Source: Nocardioides sp. JS614
GTDB taxonomy: Bacteria; Actinomycetota; Actinomycetes; Propionibacteriales; Nocardioidaceae
Assembly: GCF_000015265.1 (NCBI RefSeq)
Contig: NC_008699.1
Location: 3,410,001-3,474,000, forward strand
Direction: 5' to 3'
Length of the DNA stretch: 64,000 nt
Numbering within the stretch: the stretch's first letter is position 1; every line of letters begins with the position of its first letter. The translations under genes and the position numbers were made by a program. The notes under the pieces were generated by a model that had not been told where the DNA came from, ran no database searches, and saw nothing but the letters and a program-made list of their open reading frames with translations. Of this stretch, positions 45,747 to 53,556 are shown in pieces.

Positions 45747-46550
45747 CTAGGACGGGTCGGGCACGCCCGCGAAGGTGTCGGGACGATGCAGGAACTTGAA
45801 GTGATCACTGGGCCAGAGCAGCACGAACACCTTGCCGACCACGTCACCGACGTCGACGTACGGGTTCTTGGTGCAGTCGGTCTCGCTCGGCTTGCACATG
45901 TGGAAGGAGGAGTCGGCGGAGTTGTTGCGGTTGTCGCCCATCACGAAGATGTGGCCCGCCGGGATGGGCCCGATCTCCCAGTCCTTGTCGCAGCCGTCGA
46001 CCATCGGGCCGTAGCACTCCGCCCCGTCGAGCCGCGCGTAGTCCTTCTCGTCGAGCGGCTGGCCGTTGACCTCGATCCGGCCCCGGACGTCGCAGCAGGA
46101 GACGGTGTCGCCCGCGACCCCGATGACCCGCTTCACCAGGTGGCCGCCGGAGGGGTAGAGGCCCACCTTGGACAGCAGCTTCGCGACCCCGTTGGTCGGC
46201 CCGGCCGACTCCTCGGCGGTCAGCCAGCCGCCCGGGTCCTTGAACACGACGACGTCCCCGCGCTCGGGGCCGCCGCCGAACCAGTAGGACACCTTCTGTA
46301 CCAGGATCCGGTCGTTCTTGACCAGACCGGGCTCCATCGACTGCGACGGGATGTAGAAGGCCTGGACGAACAGCGCCTTGATGACGATCGCCAGCACGAC
46401 GGCGATGCCGAGGAGCAGGATCGTCTCCTGCCAGACCGGCAGGTGCTTCTTCTTGGCGGGCTTCGAGGCGGGTGCCGGGGAGTGCGAAGACCGCGCTCCG
46501 GTCTCGTCGGGTTCGGCGACGGACGTGGAGTCGCGGTCTTCGGAAGTCAC
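45747..46550 (-). CDS. lepB: Signal peptidase I
   Basis: 267 residues with one transmembrane helix at about 42-62. The catalytic Ser71 is in YIPSQSMEPGL and Lys140 in GGHLVKRVIGVAGDTVSCCD; the C-terminal box is GHIFVMGDNRNNSADS. It removes signal peptides at the outer face of the membrane. GTG start at 46550, 36 bases after rplS. Confidence 0.95.
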   Translation of the reverse strand: MTSEDRDSTSVAEPDETGARSSHSPAPASKPAKKKHLPVWQETILLLGIAVVLAIVIKALFVQAFYIPSQSMEPGLVKNDRILVQKVSYWFGGGPERGDVVVFKDPGGWLTAEESAGPTNGVAKLLSKVGLYPSGGHLVKRVIGVAGDTVSCCDVRGRIEVNGQPLDEKDYARLDGAECYGPMVDGCDKDWEIGPIPAGHIFVMGDNRNNSADSSFHMCKPSETDCTKNPYVDVGDVVGKVFVLLWPSDHFKFLHRPDTFAGVPDPS

Positions 46551-46586
46551 GCGGGAAGCGTAGTCAGGCTGCCTGAGAAATCTCGC

Positions 46587-46937
46587 TCAGGCCTCGCGGC
46601 GCTCCTTGATCTTCGCCTTCTTGCCGCGCAGGTTGCGCAGGTAGTAGAGCTTCGCGCGGCGGACGTCACCGCGGGTCACGACCTCGATCTGCTCGAAGAT
46701 CGGGGAGTGCAGCGGGAAGGTCCGCTCGACACCGACGCCGAAGGAGACCTTGCGGACGGTGAAGCTGCGACCCACACCGGAGCCCTGGAGGCGGATGACG
46801 ACGCCCTGGAAGATCTGGACGCGAGACCGGTTGCCCTCGACGACCTTCACGTGCACCTTGACGGTGTCGCCCGAACGGAAGTCGGGGAGGTCGGTGCGCT
46901 TGGTGGCGTTGCCGAGCTCGGCGATGACGTTGCTCAT
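46587..46937 (-). CDS. rplS: 50S ribosomal protein L19
   Basis: 116 residues with the family core: FRSGDTVKVHVKVVEGNRSR, IQxFQGVVI-type VQIFQGVVIRLQGSGVGRSF, and VRRAKLYYLRNLRGKKAKIK. ATG at 46937 has GAGGAG at ideal spacing. A long structured leader precedes it. Confidence 0.97.
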   Translation of the reverse strand: MSNVIAELGNATKRTDLPDFRSGDTVKVHVKVVEGNRSRVQIFQGVVIRLQGSGVGRSFTVRKVSFGVGVERTFPLHSPIFEQIEVVTRGDVRRAKLYYLRNLRGKKAKIKERREA

Positions 46938-47125
46938 GTCTCTCCTCGCGAGTGCCACAGGTCAGCCGCGGTATCGGAACCGTTCACTTGTGGGCCCAGT
47001 CCGTGCTGGCCGGCGGCGCCATGTTCCCCCTGTGGCAGGAACCGGTGCGGAGCCCCGGCGGACATGTCCTCCGGGCGATCCTTGTTTGGCCGACTGGGCC
47101 GAGGAGCCAGTCTGCCACAGCTCCG
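46938..47125 (-). promoter_or_regulatory. Structured rplS leader with competing inverted repeats
   Basis: 188 bases between trmD and rplS. In the rplS direction five blocks occur in order: CTGTGGCAG (47120-47112), GGCCCAGTC (47100-47092), CTGCCACAG (47038-47030), GACTGGGCC (47001-46993), CTGTGGCA (46960-46953). The third can pair with the first or the fifth; the second can pair with the fourth, or its end with a local GACTGG. A nested hairpin CCCGG...GGACATGTCC...CCGGG lies between. The fifth block is just upstream of the Shine-Dalgarno. This is the layout of a folding switch. Confidence 0.55.
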
Positions 47126-48283
47126 TCAGCGCCGGGAAATCCGCTTGGTCATCCGGACCACCCCCGGCTCGACCTCGCCGCGCAGACGGTAGCCCGCCTT
47201 CTTGTACATCCGCTGGTTGCGGGCGCTGCCCGCGCCCGTGAACAGCGCGTACGTCGTGGCCTCGGGCGGCGCCAAGGCCTCGATGCGGGTCAACAGCGTG
47301 CGGCCGAGCCCGCGACCGGCGAGGTCCGGCGCGACCATCAGCCGGCCGACCTCCCAGGTCTGCTCGTCCAGGGACGCCCGCACCGCCCCGACCAGCCGAC
47401 CCCCGGCCCGCGCCACCAGCACCGTGTCCCGGTCCAGCCAGGCCGCCAGGTCCTCCAGGGACTCGTGCAGCGCCGGGATCCGCACACCCGGGTTGGCGTG
47501 CAGCTCCTGCACCCAGCAGGCCAGCTGGAGCACGTACAGCTCCCCCGCGTCGGCCGGCTCGGCCGCGCGCACCTCGACACCGTCCAGCACCACCGAGGGG
47601 TGGAGGAGGTCGGGCCGGCGCTCGGCGGTCCGGCGTACGGCCTGGTCGTGGCGCCAGGCCGCGATGGCGGCGTGGTCGCCCGACAGCAGCACGGGAGGTA
47701 CGGCGCGTCCGCGCCAGGACCCGGGCTTGGTGTAGACGGGGTACTCCAGCAGGCCGCCCTCGTGGGACTCCTCGAGGAGCGACTCGGCGTTGCCCATGAA
47801 CCCGGGCACCAGCCGCACGACCGCCTCGGTGATCGCGAGCGCGGCGACCTCGCCTCCGTTGAGCACGTAGTCGCCCAGTGAGATCTCGCGCAGCTCGGCG
47901 CGCTCGGCGACCTCCTCCAGGACCCGCTGGTCGATCCCCTCGTAGCGACCGCAGGCGAAGACCAGCCGCTCCCGCGTGGCGAGCTCGCGCGCGACCTCCT
48001 GGGTGAACGGCTGCCCCGACGGGGTGGTGACCACGACGGTCGCGCCGTCTCCGTCGAGCACGCCGAGCGCGTCGAGGGCCTCGCCCCACGGCTCGGGCTT
48101 CATCACCATGCCGGCGCCGCCGCCGTACGGGGTGTCGTCGACCGTGCGGTGCCGGTCGTGGGTCCAGGCGCGCAGGTCGTGGACCCGGACGTCGATCAGG
48201 CCCTTCTCGCGCGCCTTCCCGGCCAGCGAGAGCTCCAGGGGCGCGAGGTACTCGGGGAAGATCGAGACGATGTCGATGCGCAC
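47126..48283 (-). CDS. trmD: TrmD (tRNA m1G37 methyltransferase) fused to a GNAT domain
   Basis: 385 residues, against about 240-270 for usual TrmD. Residues 1-235 are TrmD: IDIVSIFPEYLAPLELSLAG, DDTPYGGGAGMVMKPEPWGE, FACGRYEGIDQRVLEE and EISLGDYVLNGGEVAALAIT (trefoil-knot SAM site). Residues about 240-385 are a GNAT acetyltransferase: VEVRAAEPADAGELYVLQLA and LMVAPDLAGRGLGRTLLTRI (acetyl-CoA loop). It methylates G37 of tRNAs and may also acetylate an unknown target. GTG start overlaps the rimM TAG by one base. Confidence 0.92.
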   Translation of the reverse strand: MRIDIVSIFPEYLAPLELSLAGKAREKGLIDVRVHDLRAWTHDRHRTVDDTPYGGGAGMVMKPEPWGEALDALGVLDGDGATVVVTTPSGQPFTQEVARELATRERLVFACGRYEGIDQRVLEEVAERAELREISLGDYVLNGGEVAALAITEAVVRLVPGFMGNAESLLEESHEGGLLEYPVYTKPGSWRGRAVPPVLLSGDHAAIAAWRHDQAVRRTAERRPDLLHPSVVLDGVEVRAAEPADAGELYVLQLACWVQELHANPGVRIPALHESLEDLAAWLDRDTVLVARAGGRLVGAVRASLDEQTWEVGRLMVAPDLAGRGLGRTLLTRIEALAPPEATTYALFTGAGSARNQRMYKKAGYRLRGEVEPGVVRMTKRISRR

Positions 48284-48837
48284 TAGTGCTCGTCGTCCTC
48301 GGGCAGCGGCGTGACCAGGCCGGGACGGTCCGCGATGACCACGCGACGGCCGGCGAGGTCGACCTCGGGGACCAGTGCCTTGACGAACGGCACGAGCGCG
48401 TCGCGGCCATCGGGGGTGCGCACGGTGAGCAGGTCCTGGGCGCCGCCGTGGACCAGTCCGGTGACCGAGCCGAGCGCGGCGCCGGAGACGTCGTACGCCG
48501 CGAGGCCGACCAGCTGGTGGTCGTAGTACTCGTCGGGGTCGTCCGGGGCGGCGTCCGCGGGGACGGTCGCGTGCAGGAGGATGCCGCGCGCCGCCTCCGC
48601 GGCGGTGCGGTCGGCGACCTCCTCGAAGGCGACCAGCAGCGTCGACTGGTGCCAGCGGGCGGACCGCACGGTGACCCTGCGCAGCCGGGAGGCGGACCCC
48701 GCCGGCGGCTCGGCGCGCAGGACCGCGCCGGGCGCGAACCGCCGTTCGGGCTCGTCCGTGCGCACGTCGAGGGTGAGCTCCCCCCGGATGCCGTGCGGCT
48801 TGCCGATCCGTCCCACCAGGACCTCGATGGTCTCCAC
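48283..48837 (-). CDS. rimM: Ribosome maturation factor RimM
   Basis: 184 residues. The N-terminal barrel is VLVGRIGKPHGIRGELTLDV; the PRC-barrel half is YYDHQLVGLAAYDVSGAALG and LVPFVKALVPEVDLAGRRVV. It assists 30S head assembly together with S19. GTG at 48837 gives the usual length; the frame is open further upstream but has no family match. One-base overlap with trmD. Confidence 0.93.
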   Translation of the reverse strand: METIEVLVGRIGKPHGIRGELTLDVRTDEPERRFAPGAVLRAEPPAGSASRLRRVTVRSARWHQSTLLVAFEEVADRTAAEAARGILLHATVPADAAPDDPDEYYDHQLVGLAAYDVSGAALGSVTGLVHGGAQDLLTVRTPDGRDALVPFVKALVPEVDLAGRRVVIADRPGLVTPLPEDDEH

Positions 48838-48841
48838 GCGG

Positions 48842-49510
48842 TCAGGGTAGGGGGTAGGCCCCCTCCAGCCCGACCAGGCGTCGGAACCCGGGCAGCCCCT
48901 CGACCTCGAGGGGGGCGCCACGGACCAGGTCGTCGGGTGAGAGCACCAGCTGCTGGTTGACCGCGAGCTCACCGGGTCGCCGCTCCAGGCGCCGGCGGCC
49001 GTTGTCGCGGTAGCCGAGCTTGCGCGAGACCGCCAGCGAGGCCGGGTTGTCGAGGAAGGCCCCCGAGGTCACCTCGGTCGCCCCCAGGTGGTCGAAGGCG
49101 AACGTGCAGACCGCCTGGCGCATCAGCGTGCCGATCCCCCGGCCCTGGTGCGCGCGGCCCAGCCAGGACCCGGTCTCGCCGCTGCGGGTGACGAGGAAGT
49201 CGCGGGTGCGGAAGCCCTGGCAGCCGACCAGGACGCCGTCGTACCGCACCCCGAGCTCGAGCGCCCAGGACGCGACGGAGTAGTCGGCCCGGTTGCGCCA
49301 GTGGTAGCTCGCCGTGCTCCGCGCGAGCACACCGGGCGGGGCGTCGGTCCACGGCACGTAGAAGGGCATCTGCTCGGGTGGGTGGACACCGCGCTGCGCC
49401 AGCTCACACAGCCCGAGCAGGTCCTCGTCGGTGATCCCGCGCAGCTCGAGCGGACCGGCGGTGATGTGCAGCCCGAGCACCGGGTGCAGGTCGGCGAGCG
49501 TGAGAGTCAT
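48842..49510 (-). CDS. GNAT N-acetyltransferase (RimJ/RimL type)
   Basis: 222 residues. The acetyl-CoA loop is SWLGRAHQGRGIGTLMRQAV, and ALFLDNPASLAVSRKLGY-like sequence (GAFLDNPASLAVSRKLGYRD) is the RimJ/RimL signature. ITDEDLLGLCELAQRG opens the domain. It lies between rimM and khpA and is separated from khpA by a strong hairpin. Its closeness to rimM and the GNAT-fused trmD hints at ribosome- or tRNA-related acetylation, but the target is unknown. Confidence 0.85.
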   Translation of the reverse strand: MTLTLADLHPVLGLHITAGPLELRGITDEDLLGLCELAQRGVHPPEQMPFYVPWTDAPPGVLARSTASYHWRNRADYSVASWALELGVRYDGVLVGCQGFRTRDFLVTRSGETGSWLGRAHQGRGIGTLMRQAVCTFAFDHLGATEVTSGAFLDNPASLAVSRKLGYRDNGRRRLERRPGELAVNQQLVLSPDDLVRGAPLEVEGLPGFRRLVGLEGAYPLP

Positions 49511-49578
49511 GGCTCGAGCCAACCGACCCCGCTCGCCGGACGCAACCGCGGGACGAGACCCGGCCCCGGAGACGCGGA

Positions 49579-49610
49579 ACGGGCGCCGCCCCCGTGGGGA
49601 CGGCGCCCGT
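49579..49610 (-). terminator. Terminator after khpA
   Basis: ACGGGCGCCG (49579-49588) and CGGCGCCCGT (49601-49610) form a perfect 10-bp stem, extended inside by CCCC/GGGG around GT. It lies 24 bases after the khpA stop and would separate rpsP-khpA from the GNAT-rimM-trmD unit. Confidence 0.75.
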
Positions 49611-49633
49611 ACGTGCTCGCGTGGCTCGTACCG

Positions 49634-49876
49634 CTATCGACGACGGTCCACGTCGACGAAGTCGATGCGGGCCCCGCCGCGGCCGGCGAGCGCGGAGATC
49701 ACCGTGCGGAACGCCGTGGCCGTGCGGCCGCTGCGGCCGATGACCTTCCCGAGGTCATCGGGGTGCACCCGGACCTCGAGGATGGAGCCGCGACGCAGCT
49801 GCTTGTCCCGGACGCTCACGTCGTCGGGGTGGTCGACGACGCCGCGCACCAGGTGCTCGAGCGCCTCGGCGAGCAT
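49634..49876 (-). CDS. khpA: KH-domain RNA-binding protein (KhpA-like)
   Basis: 80 residues, a single KH domain: LEVRVHPDDLGKVIGRSGRT with the GxxG loop. KhpA proteins bind structured RNA, often with KhpB, and affect division and translation. It starts five bases after the rpsP stop, so it is co-translated with S16. Confidence 0.92.
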   Translation of the reverse strand: MLAEALEHLVRGVVDHPDDVSVRDKQLRRGSILEVRVHPDDLGKVIGRSGRTATAFRTVISALAGRGGARIDFVDVDRRR

Positions 49877-49881
49877 GGCGC

Positions 49882-50433
49882 TCAGGACTCCGCCTTGCCC
49901 GTGTCGCCGGTGCCCTCGGCGGCCTCGGCCGCCTCGGCCGCGACCTCGGGGGTCTCATCGGCGGGCACCGGAGCGGGAGCCTCAGCCTCAGCCGGAGCCT
50001 CGGCAGGAGCAGCCTCGGCCTCCTCGGGCTTGGCCTCCGCCTTCTTCTTCGGCGCGGCCTTCTTGGTCACGGCGTCGCCCTTGGGCTCGCTCGCGGCCTC
50101 CTTGAGGGCCTCGTTGAAGATCTCCAGCTTGTCGCGCTTGGGCTCGGCGACCTTGAGGGTGCCCTCCTGGCCGGAGGTGCCCTTGAACTTCTGCAGGTCG
50201 CCGGTGATCTTGAGGATCTTCGCGACCGCCTCGGTCGGCTGGGCGCCGACTCCGAGCCAGTACTGCGCCCGGTCGGAGACGACGTCGATGTACGACGGGT
50301 GCTCCTTGGGGTGGTACTTGCCGATCTCCTCGATCACCCGGCCGTCGCGCTTCTGGCGGGCGTCGACGACGACGATGCGGTACTGCGGCACCCGGACCTT
50401 GCCCAGGCGCTTCAAACGGATCTTGACGGCCAC
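49882..50433 (-). CDS. rpsP: 30S ribosomal protein S16 with long C-terminal extension
   Basis: 183 residues. The first about 85 are canonical S16 (VKIRLKRLGKVRVPQYRIVV; KYHPKEHPSYIDVVSDRAQY; WLGVGAQPTEAVAKILKITG). The rest is an extension: a Lys-rich stretch (KKAAPKKKAEAKPEE), then an Ala/Glu/Pro tail. It resembles the S2 tail in composition. GTG at 50433 with GAGGAGA upstream. Confidence 0.95.
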   Translation of the reverse strand: MAVKIRLKRLGKVRVPQYRIVVVDARQKRDGRVIEEIGKYHPKEHPSYIDVVSDRAQYWLGVGAQPTEAVAKILKITGDLQKFKGTSGQEGTLKVAEPKRDKLEIFNEALKEAASEPKGDAVTKKAAPKKKAEAKPEEAEAAPAEAPAEAEAPAPVPADETPEVAAEAAEAAEGTGDTGKAES

Positions 50434-50616
50434 GTCTGTGGTGTCTCCTCGGAAGTTGTGTGTGGGTGAAGGGCACCGGGACCAGGTGGGGAAAGCACCG
50501 GCCGGGACCTTCGATGGGCTCTGCGGCGACCGGATGAGAGGGGCCGGGCGCGCAGGACTCAGCCGCCAAGTCTGCCAGACGGCGTCCGCGGGGCGAAAAT
50601 CGGGCAGAGTCGTCCC
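50434..50616. promoter_or_regulatory. Divergent rpsP / membrane-protein control region
   Basis: 183 bases. It contains GTCTG-C-CAGAC (50570-50580). The 9-mer AGTCTGCCA in it (50569-50577) also occurs at 47109-47117 at the start of the rplS leader. To the right, CAGAGT (50605-50610) ends six bases before the membrane-protein ATG and may be a weak -10. Confidence 0.4.
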
Positions 50617-51192
50617 ATGAGCTGGCCCACGCCATCCTACGGACCGCCGCCGCCCGCCAAGCCACGGCCCAGCGCCTGGTGGTTCGGACTCGGGATCGCC
50701 CTGCTGGTGGCCGCGGTCGGCGCGGGGATCGGCCTGTTCGTGTGGACCCTGTCCGCGTTCGTGCACACCGACGTCGAGGTGCCTCGCGACGGTGCGCCGC
50801 ACGCGGTCGAGCTGGCCTCCGACGGGGAGCAGATGCTGTGGAACTTCGACGGCGACTCCGTGCCGGCGTGCACGGTGGCAGACCGAGAGACCGGCGAGTC
50901 GGTCCCGTTGCGAGCGCCGGGCGGGGAGTTCCGCCGCGGCGCGGGTCCGGTCGGCGACTGGGTCGGCGCCTGGCGATTCGACCCGGCGTCCGAGCACGTC
51001 GAGGTCACCTGCAGCCGGACCGGTTCGGGCCCGGGATCCCTGGTCGAGATCGGTCCCGCGCCGCGCATCGGCAGCTTCGTGCTCGGGCTGCTGGCCACGA
51101 TCTTCGTGCCCCTGCTGCTCGGTCTCGCCGGGGTCGCCGTGCTGCTCGTCACCGGCATCCTGTGGTCGCTCCGCCCGGCGCGGGGCCGCTGA
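50617..51192 (+). CDS. Two-helix membrane protein of unknown function
   Basis: 191 residues. A proline-rich start is followed by helix 1 (FGLGIALLVAAVGAGIGLFV, about 23-42), an extracytoplasmic domain of about 95 residues with two cysteines (PACTVADRE; VTCSRTG), and helix 2 (FVLGLLATIFVPLLLGLAGV). The layout, small outer domain between two helices, is common in actinobacterial hypothetical proteins. It is divergent from rpsP. Confidence 0.7.
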   Translation: MSWPTPSYGPPPPAKPRPSAWWFGLGIALLVAAVGAGIGLFVWTLSAFVHTDVEVPRDGAPHAVELASDGEQMLWNFDGDSVPACTVADRETGESVPLRAPGGEFRRGAGPVGDWVGAWRFDPASEHVEVTCSRTGSGPGSLVEIGPAPRIGSFVLGLLATIFVPLLLGLAGVAVLLVTGILWSLRPARGR

Positions 51193-51225
51193 CAACCAAC
51201 CTCCGGCAGGTCGCGTCCCACCGGT

Positions 51226-51545
51226 GTGACCCCCTCCCAGCGCCACCCGTGGCTGAAGCCGGCGGCCGTGCTCGCCCACCGGGGCCGGTCTCCTACTCGG
51301 TCGAGGCGCGAGCCGAGCGCTTCGAGCAGGGCGAGGACGGGCTGGTGCGCCGCAGCAACGAGATCTGGCGGACCGTCCACGGCCGGCACACCGGGGCAGT
51401 CCTCGGCGAGGAGCTGATCCGGCGCAACCGCGCCGTGGTGAAGTACGCCTCTCCGGGCCGCTTGCCTGGCCGATCGGCTGACGGGGCCGCCCTTCGGGGG
51501 CGATACTCCATGCCGTGTCGGAAGTCTCGGTCACCCAGCCAGTAG
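51226..51545 (+). pseudogene. Frameshifted ORF of about 90 codons
   Basis: A GTG at 51226 opens TPSQRHPWLKPAAVLAHRGR in one frame. From about 51288 another frame reads VSYSVEARAERFEQGEDGLV and RRSNEIWRTVHGRHTGAVLG, then ELIRRNRAVVKYASPGR, with strongly coding-like third positions. One missing base near 51287 would join them. Either a real frameshift, a sequencing error, or programmed shifting. The family is not recognised. It fills the 322 bases before the response regulator. Confidence 0.4.
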
Positions 51546-52402
51546 CCCTCGTCATCGACGATGATCAAGACACCGTCGACCTGCTGGAGGTGCTGCTGAG
51601 CCAGGCCGGCTTCGGAGTCGTCACCGCGACCAACGGGCCCGACGGTATCGCGCTCGCCCTCGAGCACCGCCCCGCGCTGGCGACCATCGACGTCACGATG
51701 CCCGAGATGGACGGCCTGGAGGTGACCCGGCGGGTTCGGGAGGCGACGCCCACCTACATCGTCATCATCAGCAGCCGGTCCCAGGAGCACGACGTGCTGG
51801 CGGGCTTCGACGCCGGCGCCGACGACTACATCCCCAAGCCGATCCGCCCGCGCGAGCTGCAGGCCCGTCTGGCCGCGGTCGCCCGCCGGCCCATCGCCTC
51901 GGTGACGGGCGGGCCCACCGCCACGGCGTGGGCACCGGCCGCCGAGGACGCCGCTCGGTCGGAGTACCTGCGGCTGGTCGTCTCCGGAGAGGCGGTCGGC
52001 TTCGACCACGAGGACGAGGCCGAGGGCCAGGACGGCCGCGACGGGATGCTCGAGCTGGGCATGCGCTTCGTCGGCAGCTGGATCGAGTTCCACGGCCTGC
52101 GGATCAACCCGGCTCGTGACCTGCTCGTCATCGACGACCTGATCGTCGACGCGCTGCCGGAGCAGATCAAGCTGATCGAGACGATGCTGTACGCCGGCAC
52201 GCTGACCTTGACCGCCCGCCAGCTCGCACTCCGCTACCGCGGCGAGAGCGAGGAGGCACCCACCAGGGGCCCCGAGCAGGACCGGAAGTGGTTCGACGCG
52301 GAGATCCCCAAGCTGCTCATCCAGATCGGCGACGACGCCGTGTGGCCGCGCTGGTTCCGCGTGAACCAGGGCACGTTGCAGCTCGTGGACCGGCGGGTCT
52401 GA
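51515..52402 (+). CDS. Orphan response regulator with OmpR-like winged helix
   Basis: 295 residues. The receiver domain (1-125) has the acidic pair in VALVIDDDQDT, phospho-acceptor Asp59 (ATIDVTMPEMDGLEV) and the Lys of YIPKPIRP. An Ala/Glu/Asp-rich insert follows (about 130-180), then a divergent winged helix: FHGLRINPARDLLVIDDLIV and LPEQIKLIETMLYAGTLTLT to WFRVNQGTLQLVDRRV. No histidine kinase is adjacent. GTG at 51515 is seven bases after GATACT (51502-51507) with no Shine-Dalgarno, so the mRNA is likely leaderless. Confidence 0.8.
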   Translation: MSEVSVTQPVALVIDDDQDTVDLLEVLLSQAGFGVVTATNGPDGIALALEHRPALATIDVTMPEMDGLEVTRRVREATPTYIVIISSRSQEHDVLAGFDAGADDYIPKPIRPRELQARLAAVARRPIASVTGGPTATAWAPAAEDAARSEYLRLVVSGEAVGFDHEDEAEGQDGRDGMLELGMRFVGSWIEFHGLRINPARDLLVIDDLIVDALPEQIKLIETMLYAGTLTLTARQLALRYRGESEEAPTRGPEQDRKWFDAEIPKLLIQIGDDAVWPRWFRVNQGTLQLVDRRV

Positions 52403-52410
52403 GGGACGGC

Positions 52411-53496
52411 TCAGGCGACGACCCGCCCGCGCAGCACCACCCGCGCCGGGCTCAGCAGCACGGAGAGATCCACGAGCGGGTCGGCGTCGTAGACGACGAA
52501 GTCCGCGGGTGCGCCCTCGTCGAGGCCGGCGTTCCAGCCCAGCCACTCCCGGGCGCGCCACGAGGCGGCGCCGAGCGCGTACTCGGCCGGCAGCCCGAGG
52601 GCGGTCATCGCGATCACCTCGCCGGCCAGGTTGCCGTGCCTGCTGACCCCGCCGTTGTCCGACCCGGCGTAGAGCGCGACGCCCGCGTCGTACGCCGCCA
52701 TCAGCGTGGCCCGGCGGCGCAGGAACAGGTCGGTCATCGTGCGGGCGTAGTCGGGGAACTTCCCCCGCGCCGACCAGGCGTACTCCGGGAACTTCTCGGT
52801 CTGCATCACCGTCGGCACGAGCGCCACCCCGCGCTCGACCATCAGCGCGAGGTGGGACTCGTCGAGGCCGGTGCCGTGCTCGACGCAGTCGATCCCGGCC
52901 TCGAGCAGGCCTCTGAGCACGTCACGGCCGAAGCAGTGCGCGGTCACCCTGGCACCGTGGTCGTGAGCCACCGCGATGGCCTCGGCGAACGTCTCGCGCG
53001 GGAAGGACGGCATCAGGTCGCCGTCGTCGCGCGAGATCCAGTCGCCGACCAGCTTGACCCACCCGTCCCCGCGCCGCGCCTGCTCGGCGACGTGCGCCGA
53101 CAGCTCGCCGGGCTCGACCTCGTGTGCATAGTTGCGCAGGTATCGCCGGGTGCGCGCGAGGTGCCGGCCGGCGCGGATGAGCCGCGGCAGGTCGTCGCGC
53201 TCCTGGACCCACCGGGTGTCGACGGGCGAGCCGCAGTCGCGGATCAGCAGCGTGCCACCGTCGCGATCCTCCAGGGCCTGCTGCTCGGTCTCGTCGTCGC
53301 TGATCGGCCCGTCCTCCCCCAACCCGAGGTGGCAGTGGGCGTCCACCAGGCCGGGCACGATCCAGCCGTCGGCGGCGTGCTCCGAGCCGGCCGTCGGCTG
53401 GTAGGTCACCCGGCCGTCGCGGACGTAGAAGGTCCGGGGCTCTCCGTCCGGTAGCACGGGTCCCGAGAACCGCAGCGCGGGTGTCGACGCAGCCAT
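52411..53496 (-). CDS. Imidazolonepropionase-like amidohydrolase
   Basis: 361 residues. The metal ligands are HxH in GLVDAHCHLGLGEDG, a Lys position in GDGWVKLVGDWIS, His in VTAHCFGRD and DCVEHGTGLD, and the late Asp in LYAGSDNGGVSRHGNL. The C-terminal PADFVVYDADPLVDLSVLLS closes the small beta domain. It hydrolyses an amide or cyclic amide; the substrate is unknown. It is convergent with the response regulator, eight bases apart. ATG at 53496 chosen; a start 21 bases upstream is possible. Confidence 0.78.
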   Translation of the reverse strand: MAASTPALRFSGPVLPDGEPRTFYVRDGRVTYQPTAGSEHAADGWIVPGLVDAHCHLGLGEDGPISDDETEQQALEDRDGGTLLIRDCGSPVDTRWVQERDDLPRLIRAGRHLARTRRYLRNYAHEVEPGELSAHVAEQARRGDGWVKLVGDWISRDDGDLMPSFPRETFAEAIAVAHDHGARVTAHCFGRDVLRGLLEAGIDCVEHGTGLDESHLALMVERGVALVPTVMQTEKFPEYAWSARGKFPDYARTMTDLFLRRRATLMAAYDAGVALYAGSDNGGVSRHGNLAGEVIAMTALGLPAEYALGAASWRAREWLGWNAGLDEGAPADFVVYDADPLVDLSVLLSPARVVLRGRVVA

Positions 53497-53556
53497 GCCC
53501 CGGACGCTACCGGTCAAGTGGGGTGCGTCCGGGGCAGGGCCCCCGCTGGTCCGTGG

